Below, one piece after another: positions 9,545-17,136 of a stretch of DNA of 64,000 nt (within the stretch, counting starts at the first letter, position 1; each line of letters starts with the position of its first letter). The notes under the pieces were generated by a model. It ran no database searches. It had not been told where the DNA came from and saw only the letters and a list, made by a program, of their open reading frames with translations. The position numbers were made by a program, and so were the translations under genes. Origin of the DNA: Parabacteroides faecis. Lineage in GTDB: Bacteria > Bacteroidota > Bacteroidia > Bacteroidales > Tannerellaceae. Where the stretch lies: NCBI RefSeq assembly GCF_014647375.1, contig NZ_BMPB01000001.1, positions 1 to 64,000 of the forward strand, read 5' to 3'.

Positions 9545-9907
9545 TTATTCTTTTCCTTTTTCTATCAGGTCGATGATATCTTTCAGATCATCTGCCGAAA
9601 TCTTCTGATCTTTAGCAAAGAAAGAGACCATTTCCTTGTACGAGTCCTCGAAGTAGTTACGAACAACACCGCTCATAAAAGTACGCTTGTATTCACTTTC
9701 CGGTATCATCGGTGTGTACTCATACGTATTGCCATAGCGTTTGTTCTTTACATACTTCTTACGTTCCAGATTCTTTACAATAGAAGCGAGCGTTGTATAG
9801 GGCGGTTTCGGGTCTGCATATTTCGCCAATATATCTTTAACGAAACAAGGACCAATCTGCCAAATCAAGCGCATTACTTCTTCTTCCTGCATTGTCAATT
9901 TTTCCAT
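9545..9907 (-). CDS. BlaI/MecI-family transcriptional repressor
   Basis: Start placed at the ATG at 9907 (protein MEKLTMQEEEVM), the normal BlaI N-terminus; the reading frame is open for 19 more codons upstream, but that stretch is the promoter/operator. 120 residues: winged helix with EEEVMRLIWQIGPCFVKDI and the recognition segment YTTLASIVKNLERKKYV, then a small C-terminal dimerisation region. BlaI proteins bind as dimers and repress their own operon until cleaved through an M56 partner, which is encoded 21 bp downstream here. First gene of the eight-gene operon. Confidence 0.93.
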   Translation of the reverse strand: MEKLTMQEEEVMRLIWQIGPCFVKDILAKYADPKPPYTTLASIVKNLERKKYVKNKRYGNTYEYTPMIPESEYKRTFMSGVVRNYFEDSYKEMVSFFAKDQKISADDLKDIIDLIEKGKE

Positions 9908-9921
9908 GATTCTTATCAATT

Positions 9922-9966
9922 TACGATTGTATCGCAAATCTACGAAAATATCGTATATCTGCAAAT
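9922..9966 (-). promoter_or_regulatory. Promoter and paired operator-like palindromes of the BlaI operon
   Basis: On the minus strand a -33 TTTG (9962-9965) is followed after 19 bp by a -7 TAGATTTG (9935-9942), matching the Bacteroidetes consensus. Two TACGA-n5-TCGTA-type palindromes overlap it: a perfect one at 9941-9955, inside the -33/-7 spacer, and a one-mismatch copy at 9922-9936, at the -7 element and expected start of transcription. Centre-to-centre spacing is 19 bp. This is the geometry expected of BlaI autorepression; binding is inferred. Confidence 0.7.
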
Positions 9967-10037
9967 AAAAAAGGGATAATAAGTGTTAAAGATCAGTATG
10001 ACCATATATTTATTTTATCCGGCAGGAAAGTTGTTAC

Positions 10038-10121
10038 CGACAGCGTCGGCAAAATAATCGACACTGTCGGCAATATTGTTGACACTGTCGGCAAAGCTTT
10101 CGACACTGTCGACAACAGATT
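10038..10121. repeat. Four copies of a 21-bp tandem repeat
   Basis: Four consecutive 21-bp units based on CGACACTGTCGGCAA plus a 6-base variable end start at 10038, 10059, 10080 and 10101. The region is non-coding by context; the minus frame reads as a PTVSTIL heptad only because 21 is a multiple of three. The GACACTGTC core is nearly self-complementary. Function unknown. Confidence 0.8.
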
Positions 10122-10177
10122 ATGCGGGCAGAAAAACAATACCGGCAGACACCCGGACAAACAGATAGTCGAGGATA

Positions 10178-10390
10178 TTATTTTTTTCCGTTCTCTTCTT
10201 TCCACTTATCCCGCATCTTCATGCGTTTGATCTGCAAATAGCGTAGCAGGAAGATTACGAACAGGGAAACTCCCATCACCGAGAGATACTGTACCCAGTC
10301 CGGATCAGGTTGCTTCCCGGGCCATCCCCATACGCTCATAACAATCAGATAAACAAGCAGGACACCGGTTGTAATATTAATTCTTTTCAT
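10178..10390 (-). CDS. Small two-helix membrane protein
   Basis: 70 residues with two hydrophobic segments (about 7-24 and 36-50) and a positively charged C-terminal tail (QIKRMKMRDKWKEENGKK). No recognised family. It lies between the surface protein gene at 10446-12218 (56 bp upstream) and the 21-bp repeat. Accepted as a gene because of its coherent membrane-protein composition. Function unknown. Confidence 0.6.
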   Translation of the reverse strand: MKRINITTGVLLVYLIVMSVWGWPGKQPDPDWVQYLSVMGVSLFVIFLLRYLQIKRMKMRDKWKEENGKK

Positions 10391-10445
10391 AACGGATTCT
10401 CTTTTTCACTTTTGAACAGGCAAAGATACAAGATAGTTTATTTTT

Positions 10446-12218
10446 TCATTGGGTCAGAACGCATTTGTGTTGGGCACGATAACTATCCGTAACAATATTA
10501 ATTATATAAAAACCTGCAGGCAAAGGCAAAGAAAGGACAGAAGAGCCTGGTGAAACAGAATGATGGTAAACGATACGCCCCATAAAGTCAACGACCTGAA
10601 CCAGGCCACCGACAGAAAGACCGGACAAGTATAACTCTTTTCCTCTTATCATACAGTCCTTCGTTTCTTCCTGCAAGCGGGAAGAATGGACAATAACCCC
10701 GCCTGGTTCCACGCCGGACGAAGACAGCGTATACCCGGTTTTCAGACGGACAGCATTTTCCGATAATACGCCGGAAGTAAGGTCTATCTCCGTGTCAGAC
10801 GAGGCTTTTACAAAGAAAGCGGCGAAAGGGGGAAGAACATAATCACTGCCAATCGGATAGGATTTATAATCCGTTCCGTCATAAAGATAAATATTCCCGT
10901 CCAGTGCGGGATCGGAAGCGATTTGCGACAATGATAATGGAGACGGCAAAGGATTTCCGCAAAGATACCAGCCGTAGTGCGCCTCATCGATATCAACAAC
11001 GGAAGAAACACGAACAGGAATAGTTGACGTTTTGCCAAAGTCAGCAGGAATATTATCAGAACTGACAGAAAAGGTCAACGTATTATCAGACGCAGCGGCA
11101 TCTAAAGAAACCAGATAACCTTTTCCTTTTTCAAAGACAAGTTCATCGGCAGAGACAGCCGGAGAAAGTACCGTCCAGTTACCGGTTGCTTTTTTATTAC
11201 GGGCACGTTTATCACCATCATAAACCTGCACATATAAATAATTGCCTTTTCCGGAAAAACTTCCATCTTTCAGTTGAAAACGCTTATCGATACCTTTTAT
11301 ACTCACATCGAAAGGAAAAGAGAGGAAATACCATTTGCCTTTTTCCGGGAAAGTGTAACAAACAGATAACTGCTTGGTAATAGAGAGTTTACCGACAACC
11401 GCCAGTAGATTGTCAGCAGATGTCAGTGCTTTGTCAGTGTTTGTCAGTGGAAAATCAGTCCGGTAAAGGATAAGCTCATCTGCAACAAGATGCCCTTTCT
11501 CTGTAATATGTAAACTACCACCACTCAGTGATACCTGTTTACATTGTATAACAGAATCAACTTCTACATCACCACCGATCAAAGCGCTTCGATAACGTAA
11601 AGGCGGAAGATGCGACCAACGAAGTGTATCGTTCCAGTTTCCCTGACCTGAAAAAAGAGAGTATTGACAGATCGTTCCGTAGCTGTAAACGCTGTCGATC
11701 TGAAAATAACCGTTTTCAGAAGTACCGCCAGGGTCAGAAGCCAACAATTCAAGATAGTACGGACCATTCTTGAGACCTATAGAATAATGAGTACTTTTAG
11801 AAGGGAAAGGACATAAAGCTCCTCTTTTATTTATACCTAAATTATTACTGAATACAGCGTACAAAGTATCACCCGGAACCAATGAATGAACCGTAACTCC
11901 TACAACCATGTGCACTTCTTCATAACAAGACAGTGAATATTTTTCAAAAGCAACAGAGGAAGACAACGGCATCTTCAACCCCTGCTGACCTTCAGAAACG
12001 GTCGCACCGTTTTTCAGAATATACTTCCAGTTATTACGTTCTGCCTGCGTGAACAACTGCCAGCGGAACGTATCTATCACTGACGGATTAGCATCACTTT
12101 GTACAAAAGTACTCCATGTTTCGGGATTTGTTACCTGTGCCTGGAAAGCGAATGGCACCATTAAACAGAAAAGACCGACAACCATGTGTCGGAACACACG
12201 TAAATGTTTCTTTTTCAT
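10446..12218 (-). CDS. Large exported protein with possible type IX-like C-terminal sorting domain
   Basis: 590 residues with a signal peptide ending around FAFQAQ. The body is beta-rich with no enzymatic motif I recognise. The last roughly 75 residues (GLSVGGLVQVVDFMGRIVYH, then LPLPAGFYIINIVTDSYRAQ) resemble the type-A C-terminal sorting domains of type IX secretion cargo: a short beta-sandwich with L.AG.Y.V...G...... near the end. Whether this strain has a type IX machine cannot be seen here. It is transcribed divergently from hflX; a TATATTTG -7 element on the minus strand lies at 12250-12257. Confidence 0.75.
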   Translation of the reverse strand: MKKKHLRVFRHMVVGLFCLMVPFAFQAQVTNPETWSTFVQSDANPSVIDTFRWQLFTQAERNNWKYILKNGATVSEGQQGLKMPLSSSVAFEKYSLSCYEEVHMVVGVTVHSLVPGDTLYAVFSNNLGINKRGALCPFPSKSTHYSIGLKNGPYYLELLASDPGGTSENGYFQIDSVYSYGTICQYSLFSGQGNWNDTLRWSHLPPLRYRSALIGGDVEVDSVIQCKQVSLSGGSLHITEKGHLVADELILYRTDFPLTNTDKALTSADNLLAVVGKLSITKQLSVCYTFPEKGKWYFLSFPFDVSIKGIDKRFQLKDGSFSGKGNYLYVQVYDGDKRARNKKATGNWTVLSPAVSADELVFEKGKGYLVSLDAAASDNTLTFSVSSDNIPADFGKTSTIPVRVSSVVDIDEAHYGWYLCGNPLPSPLSLSQIASDPALDGNIYLYDGTDYKSYPIGSDYVLPPFAAFFVKASSDTEIDLTSGVLSENAVRLKTGYTLSSSGVEPGGVIVHSSRLQEETKDCMIRGKELYLSGLSVGGLVQVVDFMGRIVYHHSVSPGSSVLSLPLPAGFYIINIVTDSYRAQHKCVLTQ

Positions 12219-12249
12219 AGCTAAACTATTTTGATCGTTATTGTGTTTG

Positions 12250-12284
12250 CAAATATAAAGAAATAATTGAAATGATTATCTTTG
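12250..12284. promoter_or_regulatory. Divergent -7 elements: minus at 12250-12257, plus (hflX) at 12277-12284
   Basis: CAAATATA on the plus strand reads TATATTTG on the minus strand and serves the 10446-12218 gene. TATCTTTG at 12277-12284 faces hflX and ends only four bases before its ATG at 12289, which suggests a leaderless or nearly leaderless hflX transcript. No good -33 TTTG is found at 19-21 bp for either. Confidence 0.55.
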
Positions 12285-12288
12285 CTGC

Positions 12289-13500
12289 ATGAAAGAATTT
12301 ATTATATCAGAAGCACTGACAGAAAAAGCGGTACTCGTTGGTTTGATTACCCCCGAGCAAAACGAACAGAAAGTAAAAGAATATCTGGACGAATTGGCAT
12401 TCCTGGCCGATACGGCCGGGGCTGATGCTGTCAAAAAGTTTTATCAGAAACTGGACTATCCGAATCCCGTCACCTTTGTCGGAACCGGGAAATTACAGGA
12501 GATAAAAGAATACGTGATCGAGAATGAAATCGGACTGGTTATTTTCGACGACGAACTCTCACCTAAACAGCTTCGTAATATTGAGAAAGAACTTCAGGTG
12601 AAAATACTCGACCGTACCAGCCTGATACTCGACATATTCGCCAGCCGCGCCCAGACAGCCAACGCAAAGACGCAGGTCGAACTGGCACAATATAAATATA
12701 TGCTTCCGCGCCTGACCCGTTTGTGGACTCACCTGGAGCGGCAGCGCGGTGGCGTAGGTATGCGAGGACCGGGTGAAACCCAGCTGGAGACCGATAAACG
12801 TATCATCCTGGATAAGATAGCCAAGCTGAAACGTGACCTGGTGGATATCGACAAACAGAAAAGCGTACAGCGAAAGAACCGTGGCAAGATGGTCCGTGTC
12901 GCATTGGTCGGCTATACCAACGTCGGTAAATCTACGCTGATGAACCAACTGAGCAAAAGCGATGTGTTTGCCGAAAACAAACTGTTTGCTACACTCGATA
13001 CCACGGTCAGAAAGGTGATCGTCGATAACCTGCCGTTCCTGTTATCAGACACGGTCGGTTTTATCCGCAAACTGCCCACCGAACTGGTAGAATCGTTCAA
13101 GTCGACACTCGACGAGGTACGTGAAGCCGATCTGTTGGTCCATGTGGTAGATATCTCCCACCCGACTTTTGAAGAACAGATCGAAGTGGTGAACAAGACG
13201 CTGGCCGAGATTGATAAAACAGAGAAGCCTATGATCATGGTATTCAATAAAATCGATGCCTTCACCTTTGTTCCGAAAGATGAAGACGACCTGACTCCGC
13301 GAACACGCGAAAACATCGACCTGGACGAGCTGAAACGTACCTGGATGAATAAGTTACAGGACAACTGCATCTTTATCTCAGCCAAGGAACGGACGAATAT
13401 AGATGCACTGAAAGCATTATTATACGAACGGGTAAAACAGATACATATCACCCGTTTCCCATACAATGATTTCCTCTTCCAGCAATACGACGAGGAATAG
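12289..13500 (+). CDS. hflX: GTPase HflX
   Basis: 403 residues, normal length. The N-terminal HflX domain ends with the family signature RGGVGMRGPGETQLE (about 154-168), followed by a coiled segment and the G domain: G1 GYTNVGKST (about 208-216), a G3 DTVGF, and G4 NKID. HflX is a ribosome-associated GTPase that splits stalled or stress-inactivated ribosomes. The start is the conserved MKEFIISE. It is the first plus-strand gene after a divergent promoter region and is followed 36 bp later by a DUF4954 gene. Confidence 0.96.
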   Translation: MKEFIISEALTEKAVLVGLITPEQNEQKVKEYLDELAFLADTAGADAVKKFYQKLDYPNPVTFVGTGKLQEIKEYVIENEIGLVIFDDELSPKQLRNIEKELQVKILDRTSLILDIFASRAQTANAKTQVELAQYKYMLPRLTRLWTHLERQRGGVGMRGPGETQLETDKRIILDKIAKLKRDLVDIDKQKSVQRKNRGKMVRVALVGYTNVGKSTLMNQLSKSDVFAENKLFATLDTTVRKVIVDNLPFLLSDTVGFIRKLPTELVESFKSTLDEVREADLLVHVVDISHPTFEEQIEVVNKTLAEIDKTEKPMIMVFNKIDAFTFVPKDEDDLTPRTRENIDLDELKRTWMNKLQDNCIFISAKERTNIDALKALLYERVKQIHITRFPYNDFLFQQYDEE

Positions 13501-13536
13501 AGGAATAAGGCAGGAAGAATATAAACAAGTTGACCA

Positions 13537-15537
13537 ATGGAAAAAATCAGAAACCTGCGGCCTGAAGAGATTGCGCTTCTGCAATCTCAGGGTTGCCATG
13601 CAGAAAACTGGGAAAATGTGATAGTCCCGGTTGTTTTCGAGACAAAGTATATATATAATGTACGCTTCTCAGGTACAGTCATCCTGGGAGCTTTTGAAAA
13701 AGAATTTACTTTACCGGGTGGAGTAAGGAAGCATAGCGGACTCAAAAATACGACATTGCACAACTGTATGCTGGGTGATAATGTATTGATCGAGAATACC
13801 CACAATTATATTGCCAACTACCGCATCCAGGACAATTGTTTTATAGAGAATGTCAATGTGATCGTCGTAGACGGGCAAAGTTCATTCGGTAATAACGTAC
13901 TGGTTTCGGTACTGAATGAAACCGGAGGACGCGAGGTGCCTATCTACGACTGGCTTTCGGCTCCGATGGCTTATGTGATCGCACTTTATCGCCACCGCCC
14001 GAAACTGATCGAACGGTTACAGGAATTGATTGCCGGTTACACCCGAAAGATTACTTCCGATTACGGGATAATCGGAGAGAACTCCAAAATAATCAATACC
14101 GGAACGATCCGGAATATCAATATCGGTAAACATGTAACTATAGAGAACTGTACACGCCTGGAGAACGGGACGGTGAACAGTAATGAAAAGGCCCCTGTAT
14201 ATATCGGCGACAGCGTTATCGCCCAGGATTTCATCATCTCGTCAGGTGCGGTAATTGCCGATGCGGCAAAAATCATCCGTTGTTTTATCGGGCAGGCATG
14301 CCACGTAACACATAACTTTTCGGCTCACGATTCCCTGTTGTTCAGTAACTGTTCTTTTGAGAACGGGGAAGCCTGCGCCATCTTTGCCGGTCCGTTCACC
14401 GTATCCATGCATAAAAGCAGCTTGCTGATCGCGGGCATGTATTCATTTCTGAATGCCGGAAGCGGTTCAAACCAGAGCAACCACATGTACAAACTGGGGC
14501 CTATCCACCAGGGTATCGTGGAAAGAGGTTCCAAAACGACCAGCGATTCATACATTCTCTGGCCGGCACGTATCGGCGCATTCTCTTTGGTCATGGGACG
14601 GCATCACCATCATAGCGATACTTCCGACATGCCTTTCTCCTATCTGATCGAGAAAGATGACGAGACTTATCTGGTGCCGGGTGTGAACCTGCGGAGTGTC
14701 GGTACGATCCGCGACGCCCAGAAATGGCCGAAGCGCGACAAGCGGACCGACCCGAACAGACTGGATATGATCAACTACAATCTGTTAAGTCCGTATACCA
14801 TCCAGAAAATGCTAAAGGCTGTCGATATCCTGACTAACCTGCAAACCCTTGTCGGCGAGACTTCGGAAATATATTATTACCAGAATACCCGCATCAAAGG
14901 TTCTTCCCTGCAAAATGCACTGAAGTTCTACAGGATGGCTATCAACAAGTTCCTGGGTAATTCGCTTATCAAGAGACTGGAAGGTACTCAATTCAGCAGC
15001 ATTGAAGAGGTTCGCAGACAACTGGTTCCAACCACCGCCGAAGGAGCCGGAGAATGGGTCGATCTCTCCGGGTTGATCCTGCCCAAAGATCAACTGGACG
15101 GTTTGATTGAGCATATCGAGAACGGCCAAATAAATACGCTGGAGATGGCAGAAGCCTTTTTCCATCTGACGCACCAGTCATACTATGACATGGAGTGGAC
15201 ATGGGCGTACCGGAAGATAGAAGAATATTACGGCATCCGGCTGAACGAAATCACAGCTGAGAAAATCATCGAACTAGTTGAAATATGGAAATCATCCGTT
15301 ATCGGCCTCGACGAACTCCTCTATAAGGATGCTAAAAAGGAATTCTCCCTCACCTCGATGACCGGCTTCGGTGTAGACGGCACCCGCAAAGAAAAAGAAG
15401 AAGACTTCGAAGTCGTGCGCGGAGCATTCGAACAAAACCCATTCGTCACAGCCGTAAAAGAACATATCAGCACCAAGCGGGCACTCGGAGACGAACTGAT
15501 CGGAAGGATGAACCGTATCTGTAACCCGGAAGGATAA
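13537..15537 (+). CDS. DUF4954 family protein, left-handed beta-helix
   Basis: 666 residues. Residues about 60-360 show irregular hexapeptide-repeat (left-handed beta-helix) character of the kind seen in sugar-nucleotide and acyl transferases (for example NTGTIRNINIGKHVTIENC, PVYIGDSVIAQDFIISSGAV). A His-rich loop, GRHHHHSD, lies near residue 352. The last 280 residues are mainly helical. The protein matches the Bacteroidetes DUF4954 family, annotated by similarity to nucleotidyltransferases, but no Rossmann nucleotide-binding signature is visible, so catalytic activity is unproven. Downstream xerD is convergent, 12 bp away. Confidence 0.85.
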   Translation: MEKIRNLRPEEIALLQSQGCHAENWENVIVPVVFETKYIYNVRFSGTVILGAFEKEFTLPGGVRKHSGLKNTTLHNCMLGDNVLIENTHNYIANYRIQDNCFIENVNVIVVDGQSSFGNNVLVSVLNETGGREVPIYDWLSAPMAYVIALYRHRPKLIERLQELIAGYTRKITSDYGIIGENSKIINTGTIRNINIGKHVTIENCTRLENGTVNSNEKAPVYIGDSVIAQDFIISSGAVIADAAKIIRCFIGQACHVTHNFSAHDSLLFSNCSFENGEACAIFAGPFTVSMHKSSLLIAGMYSFLNAGSGSNQSNHMYKLGPIHQGIVERGSKTTSDSYILWPARIGAFSLVMGRHHHHSDTSDMPFSYLIEKDDETYLVPGVNLRSVGTIRDAQKWPKRDKRTDPNRLDMINYNLLSPYTIQKMLKAVDILTNLQTLVGETSEIYYYQNTRIKGSSLQNALKFYRMAINKFLGNSLIKRLEGTQFSSIEEVRRQLVPTTAEGAGEWVDLSGLILPKDQLDGLIEHIENGQINTLEMAEAFFHLTHQSYYDMEWTWAYRKIEEYYGIRLNEITAEKIIELVEIWKSSVIGLDELLYKDAKKEFSLTSMTGFGVDGTRKEKEEDFEVVRGAFEQNPFVTAVKEHISTKRALGDELIGRMNRICNPEG

Positions 15538-15549
15538 ATACAAAAGAAG

Positions 15550-16455
15550 TCATTCCCGGGGACGACTCCGGGGATGATGTTCCAGTATTTCTTTACGCAG
15601 GAACTGCCGGTCGATATGGGTATATATTTCTGTAGTCGTTATCTTTTCATGTCCCAACATGTCCTGGATGGCGCGAAGATTAGCTCCCCCTTCCAACAAA
15701 TGGGTTGCAAAAGAATGTCTGAATGTATGAGGGCTGACATTTTTATGAACCCCCGCCATCTCCGTCTGCTGCTTGATAATATGAAAGACCATGATACGTG
15801 ACAAGGCAGTTCCCCGCCGGCTCAAAAACAGAATATCTTCAAACCCTTTCTTCACTACCATCCCATTACGGTCCAACAGATAGTTCTTTATCTCACGGAT
15901 AGCCGTGTCGGAAATCGGAACCAGCCTCTGCTTGCTTCCTTTCCCTTCCACCTTGATAAATCCTTCATCGAAATAAACATCCGAATAACGTAAGGTGATC
16001 AACTCCGAAACACGTAAGCCGCAACTGTATAAAACCTCCAGCATGGCCCGGTTACGCTGTCCTTCCGGCAGAGAAAGATCGATAGAATCCAGTATATCAT
16101 TTATTTCACTGACTGTCAGCACCTCAGGAAGTTTCAATCCAATCTTCGGCGACTCCAACAATTCCGTCGGATCAACTGTTATATAGTCGTCCAGCAGCAT
16201 GAAACGGTAAAATGACTTTATACCGGATATAATACGGGCTTGCGAACGCGGGTGTATACCGATATCACGCAGTTGGGCAACGAACTGCTGTAAATCCTGA
16301 TAGGTGATATCTGCGTACTCTTTCCCTTCGCTTTCTATAAAACGGGTCAGTTTATCAAGATCAGTCAGGTAAGCATCTATCGAATTGGCAGATAGAGACT
16401 TTTCCAGCCGGAGCCAGGTCTTATATTTGCTGATTATATCTTTTCCTTGTTGCAT
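15550..16455 (-). CDS. xerD: Site-specific tyrosine recombinase XerD
   Basis: 301 residues, the XerC/XerD length. N-terminal SAM-like core-binding domain (about 1-90), then the catalytic domain with the full tetrad: Arg in CGLRVSEL, Lys in VEGKGSKQRLVP, HTFRHSFATHLL (HxxR), LGHEKITTT and the nucleophile Tyr in EIYTHID. The housekeeping role is dimer resolution at dif during division. It is divergent from aroQ. I favour the housekeeping XerD over a phase-variation invertase because of its length, its neighbours and the lack of adjacent inverted repeats. Confidence 0.93.
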   Translation of the reverse strand: MQQGKDIISKYKTWLRLEKSLSANSIDAYLTDLDKLTRFIESEGKEYADITYQDLQQFVAQLRDIGIHPRSQARIISGIKSFYRFMLLDDYITVDPTELLESPKIGLKLPEVLTVSEINDILDSIDLSLPEGQRNRAMLEVLYSCGLRVSELITLRYSDVYFDEGFIKVEGKGSKQRLVPISDTAIREIKNYLLDRNGMVVKKGFEDILFLSRRGTALSRIMVFHIIKQQTEMAGVHKNVSPHTFRHSFATHLLEGGANLRAIQDMLGHEKITTTEIYTHIDRQFLRKEILEHHPRSRPRE

Positions 16456-16493
16456 TGTACACAGGTCATTATGTATGTGTCAAATAAAATCAC

Positions 16494-16501
16494 TACCTTT
16501 G
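16494..16501 (+). promoter_or_regulatory. aroQ promoter -7 element
   Basis: TACCTTTG fits TAnnTTTG and lies 53 bp before the aroQ ATG at 16555. No clear TTTG at 19-21 bp upstream. Its position supports starting aroQ at 16555, since an upstream start at 16447 would precede the promoter. Confidence 0.55.
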
Positions 16502-16554
16502 CCGGATATTTTCAGCCCGTACAAGGTGGTGCAAAGGTAATAAAGTTACAGCAA

Positions 16555-16989
16555 ATGAAGAAGATTCAGATTATTAACGGTCCTAATCTTAACCTGTTGG
16601 GCAAACGTGAGCCAACAGTATACGGTAATGCTTCTTTCGAAGGTTACCTGGACGAGTTACGCGCCCGGTATCCTCAATGCGAAATAGCATACTTTCAGAG
16701 TAATATAGAAGGCGAGATGATAAACAAAATCCATGAAGTGGGTTTTGAATACGATGGTATCATAATGAATGCGGGAGCATATACACATACATCCATCGCA
16801 TTACACGATGCCATAAAATCAGTGACCACCCCGGTAATAGAAGTACATATCTCGAACGTACATGCACGCGAATCGTTCCGTCATGTATCGATGATATCGG
16901 CTGCCTGTAAAGGAGTTATCCTCGGATTCGGTCTGGATTCATACCGGTTAGCGCTCGAAGCGTTTATACAGTCGACGGTTAACAAGTGA
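16555..16989 (+). CDS. aroQ: 3-dehydroquinate dehydratase, type II
   Basis: 144 residues from the ATG at 16555, the usual length of type II dehydroquinases; the frame stays open to 16447 but that would add 36 non-conserved residues. Family motifs are all present: INGPNLNLLGKREPTVYG with the catalytic Tyr, NAGAYTHTSIALHDAI, and EVHISNVHARESFR with the catalytic His. It converts 3-dehydroquinate to 3-dehydroshikimate in the shikimate pathway. The stop codon falls within a dispersed hairpin repeat (16981-17096). Confidence 0.96.
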   Translation: MKKIQIINGPNLNLLGKREPTVYGNASFEGYLDELRARYPQCEIAYFQSNIEGEMINKIHEVGFEYDGIIMNAGAYTHTSIALHDAIKSVTTPVIEVHISNVHARESFRHVSMISAACKGVILGFGLDSYRLALEAFIQSTVNK

Positions 16990-17096
16990 CAGTTGACTCA
17001 AAAAAGCATAAAGAAAAGGTTATTAAAAATTGACGTCCGGCAACGACTGGTTCAGACGGTTAAAAACTGTCAACTGTCACTTGTCAACTGTCAACT
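16981..17096. repeat. Dispersed TTGACAGTTGACA-type hairpin repeat, copy 1
   Basis: The left arm 16981-16997 (AACAAGTGACAGTTGAC) pairs with 17069-17085 at 16 of 17 positions; a further CTTGTCAACTGTCAACT stretch follows to 17096. It overlaps the aroQ stop codon. Related copies occur at 46291-46381 and 49638-49651, always between genes. Confidence 0.7.
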
Positions 17097-17136
17097 ACAA
17101 AAGTGGTAAATAATAGGTTATAATATTTTAAGGTAT

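Noticed and set aside
7517-9907. Beta-lactam resistance regulator pair (BlaI/BlaR1)
   Set aside because: The sensor lacks the penicillin-binding domain and no beta-lactamase gene is in the operon.
10038-10121. Short CRISPR array
   Set aside because: Units are contiguous with only six variable bases and there are no cas genes.
9993-10205. 70-codon minus-strand open frame with PTVSTIL heptads
   Set aside because: Its repeats come from the 21-bp DNA repeat, it overlaps the preceding gene by 28 bp and has no credible protein character.
15550-16455. XerD as the invertase for the two promoter switches
   Set aside because: Its length, catalytic motifs and place next to aroQ fit housekeeping XerD; no inverted repeats are near it. 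A role cannot be excluded but has no support here.
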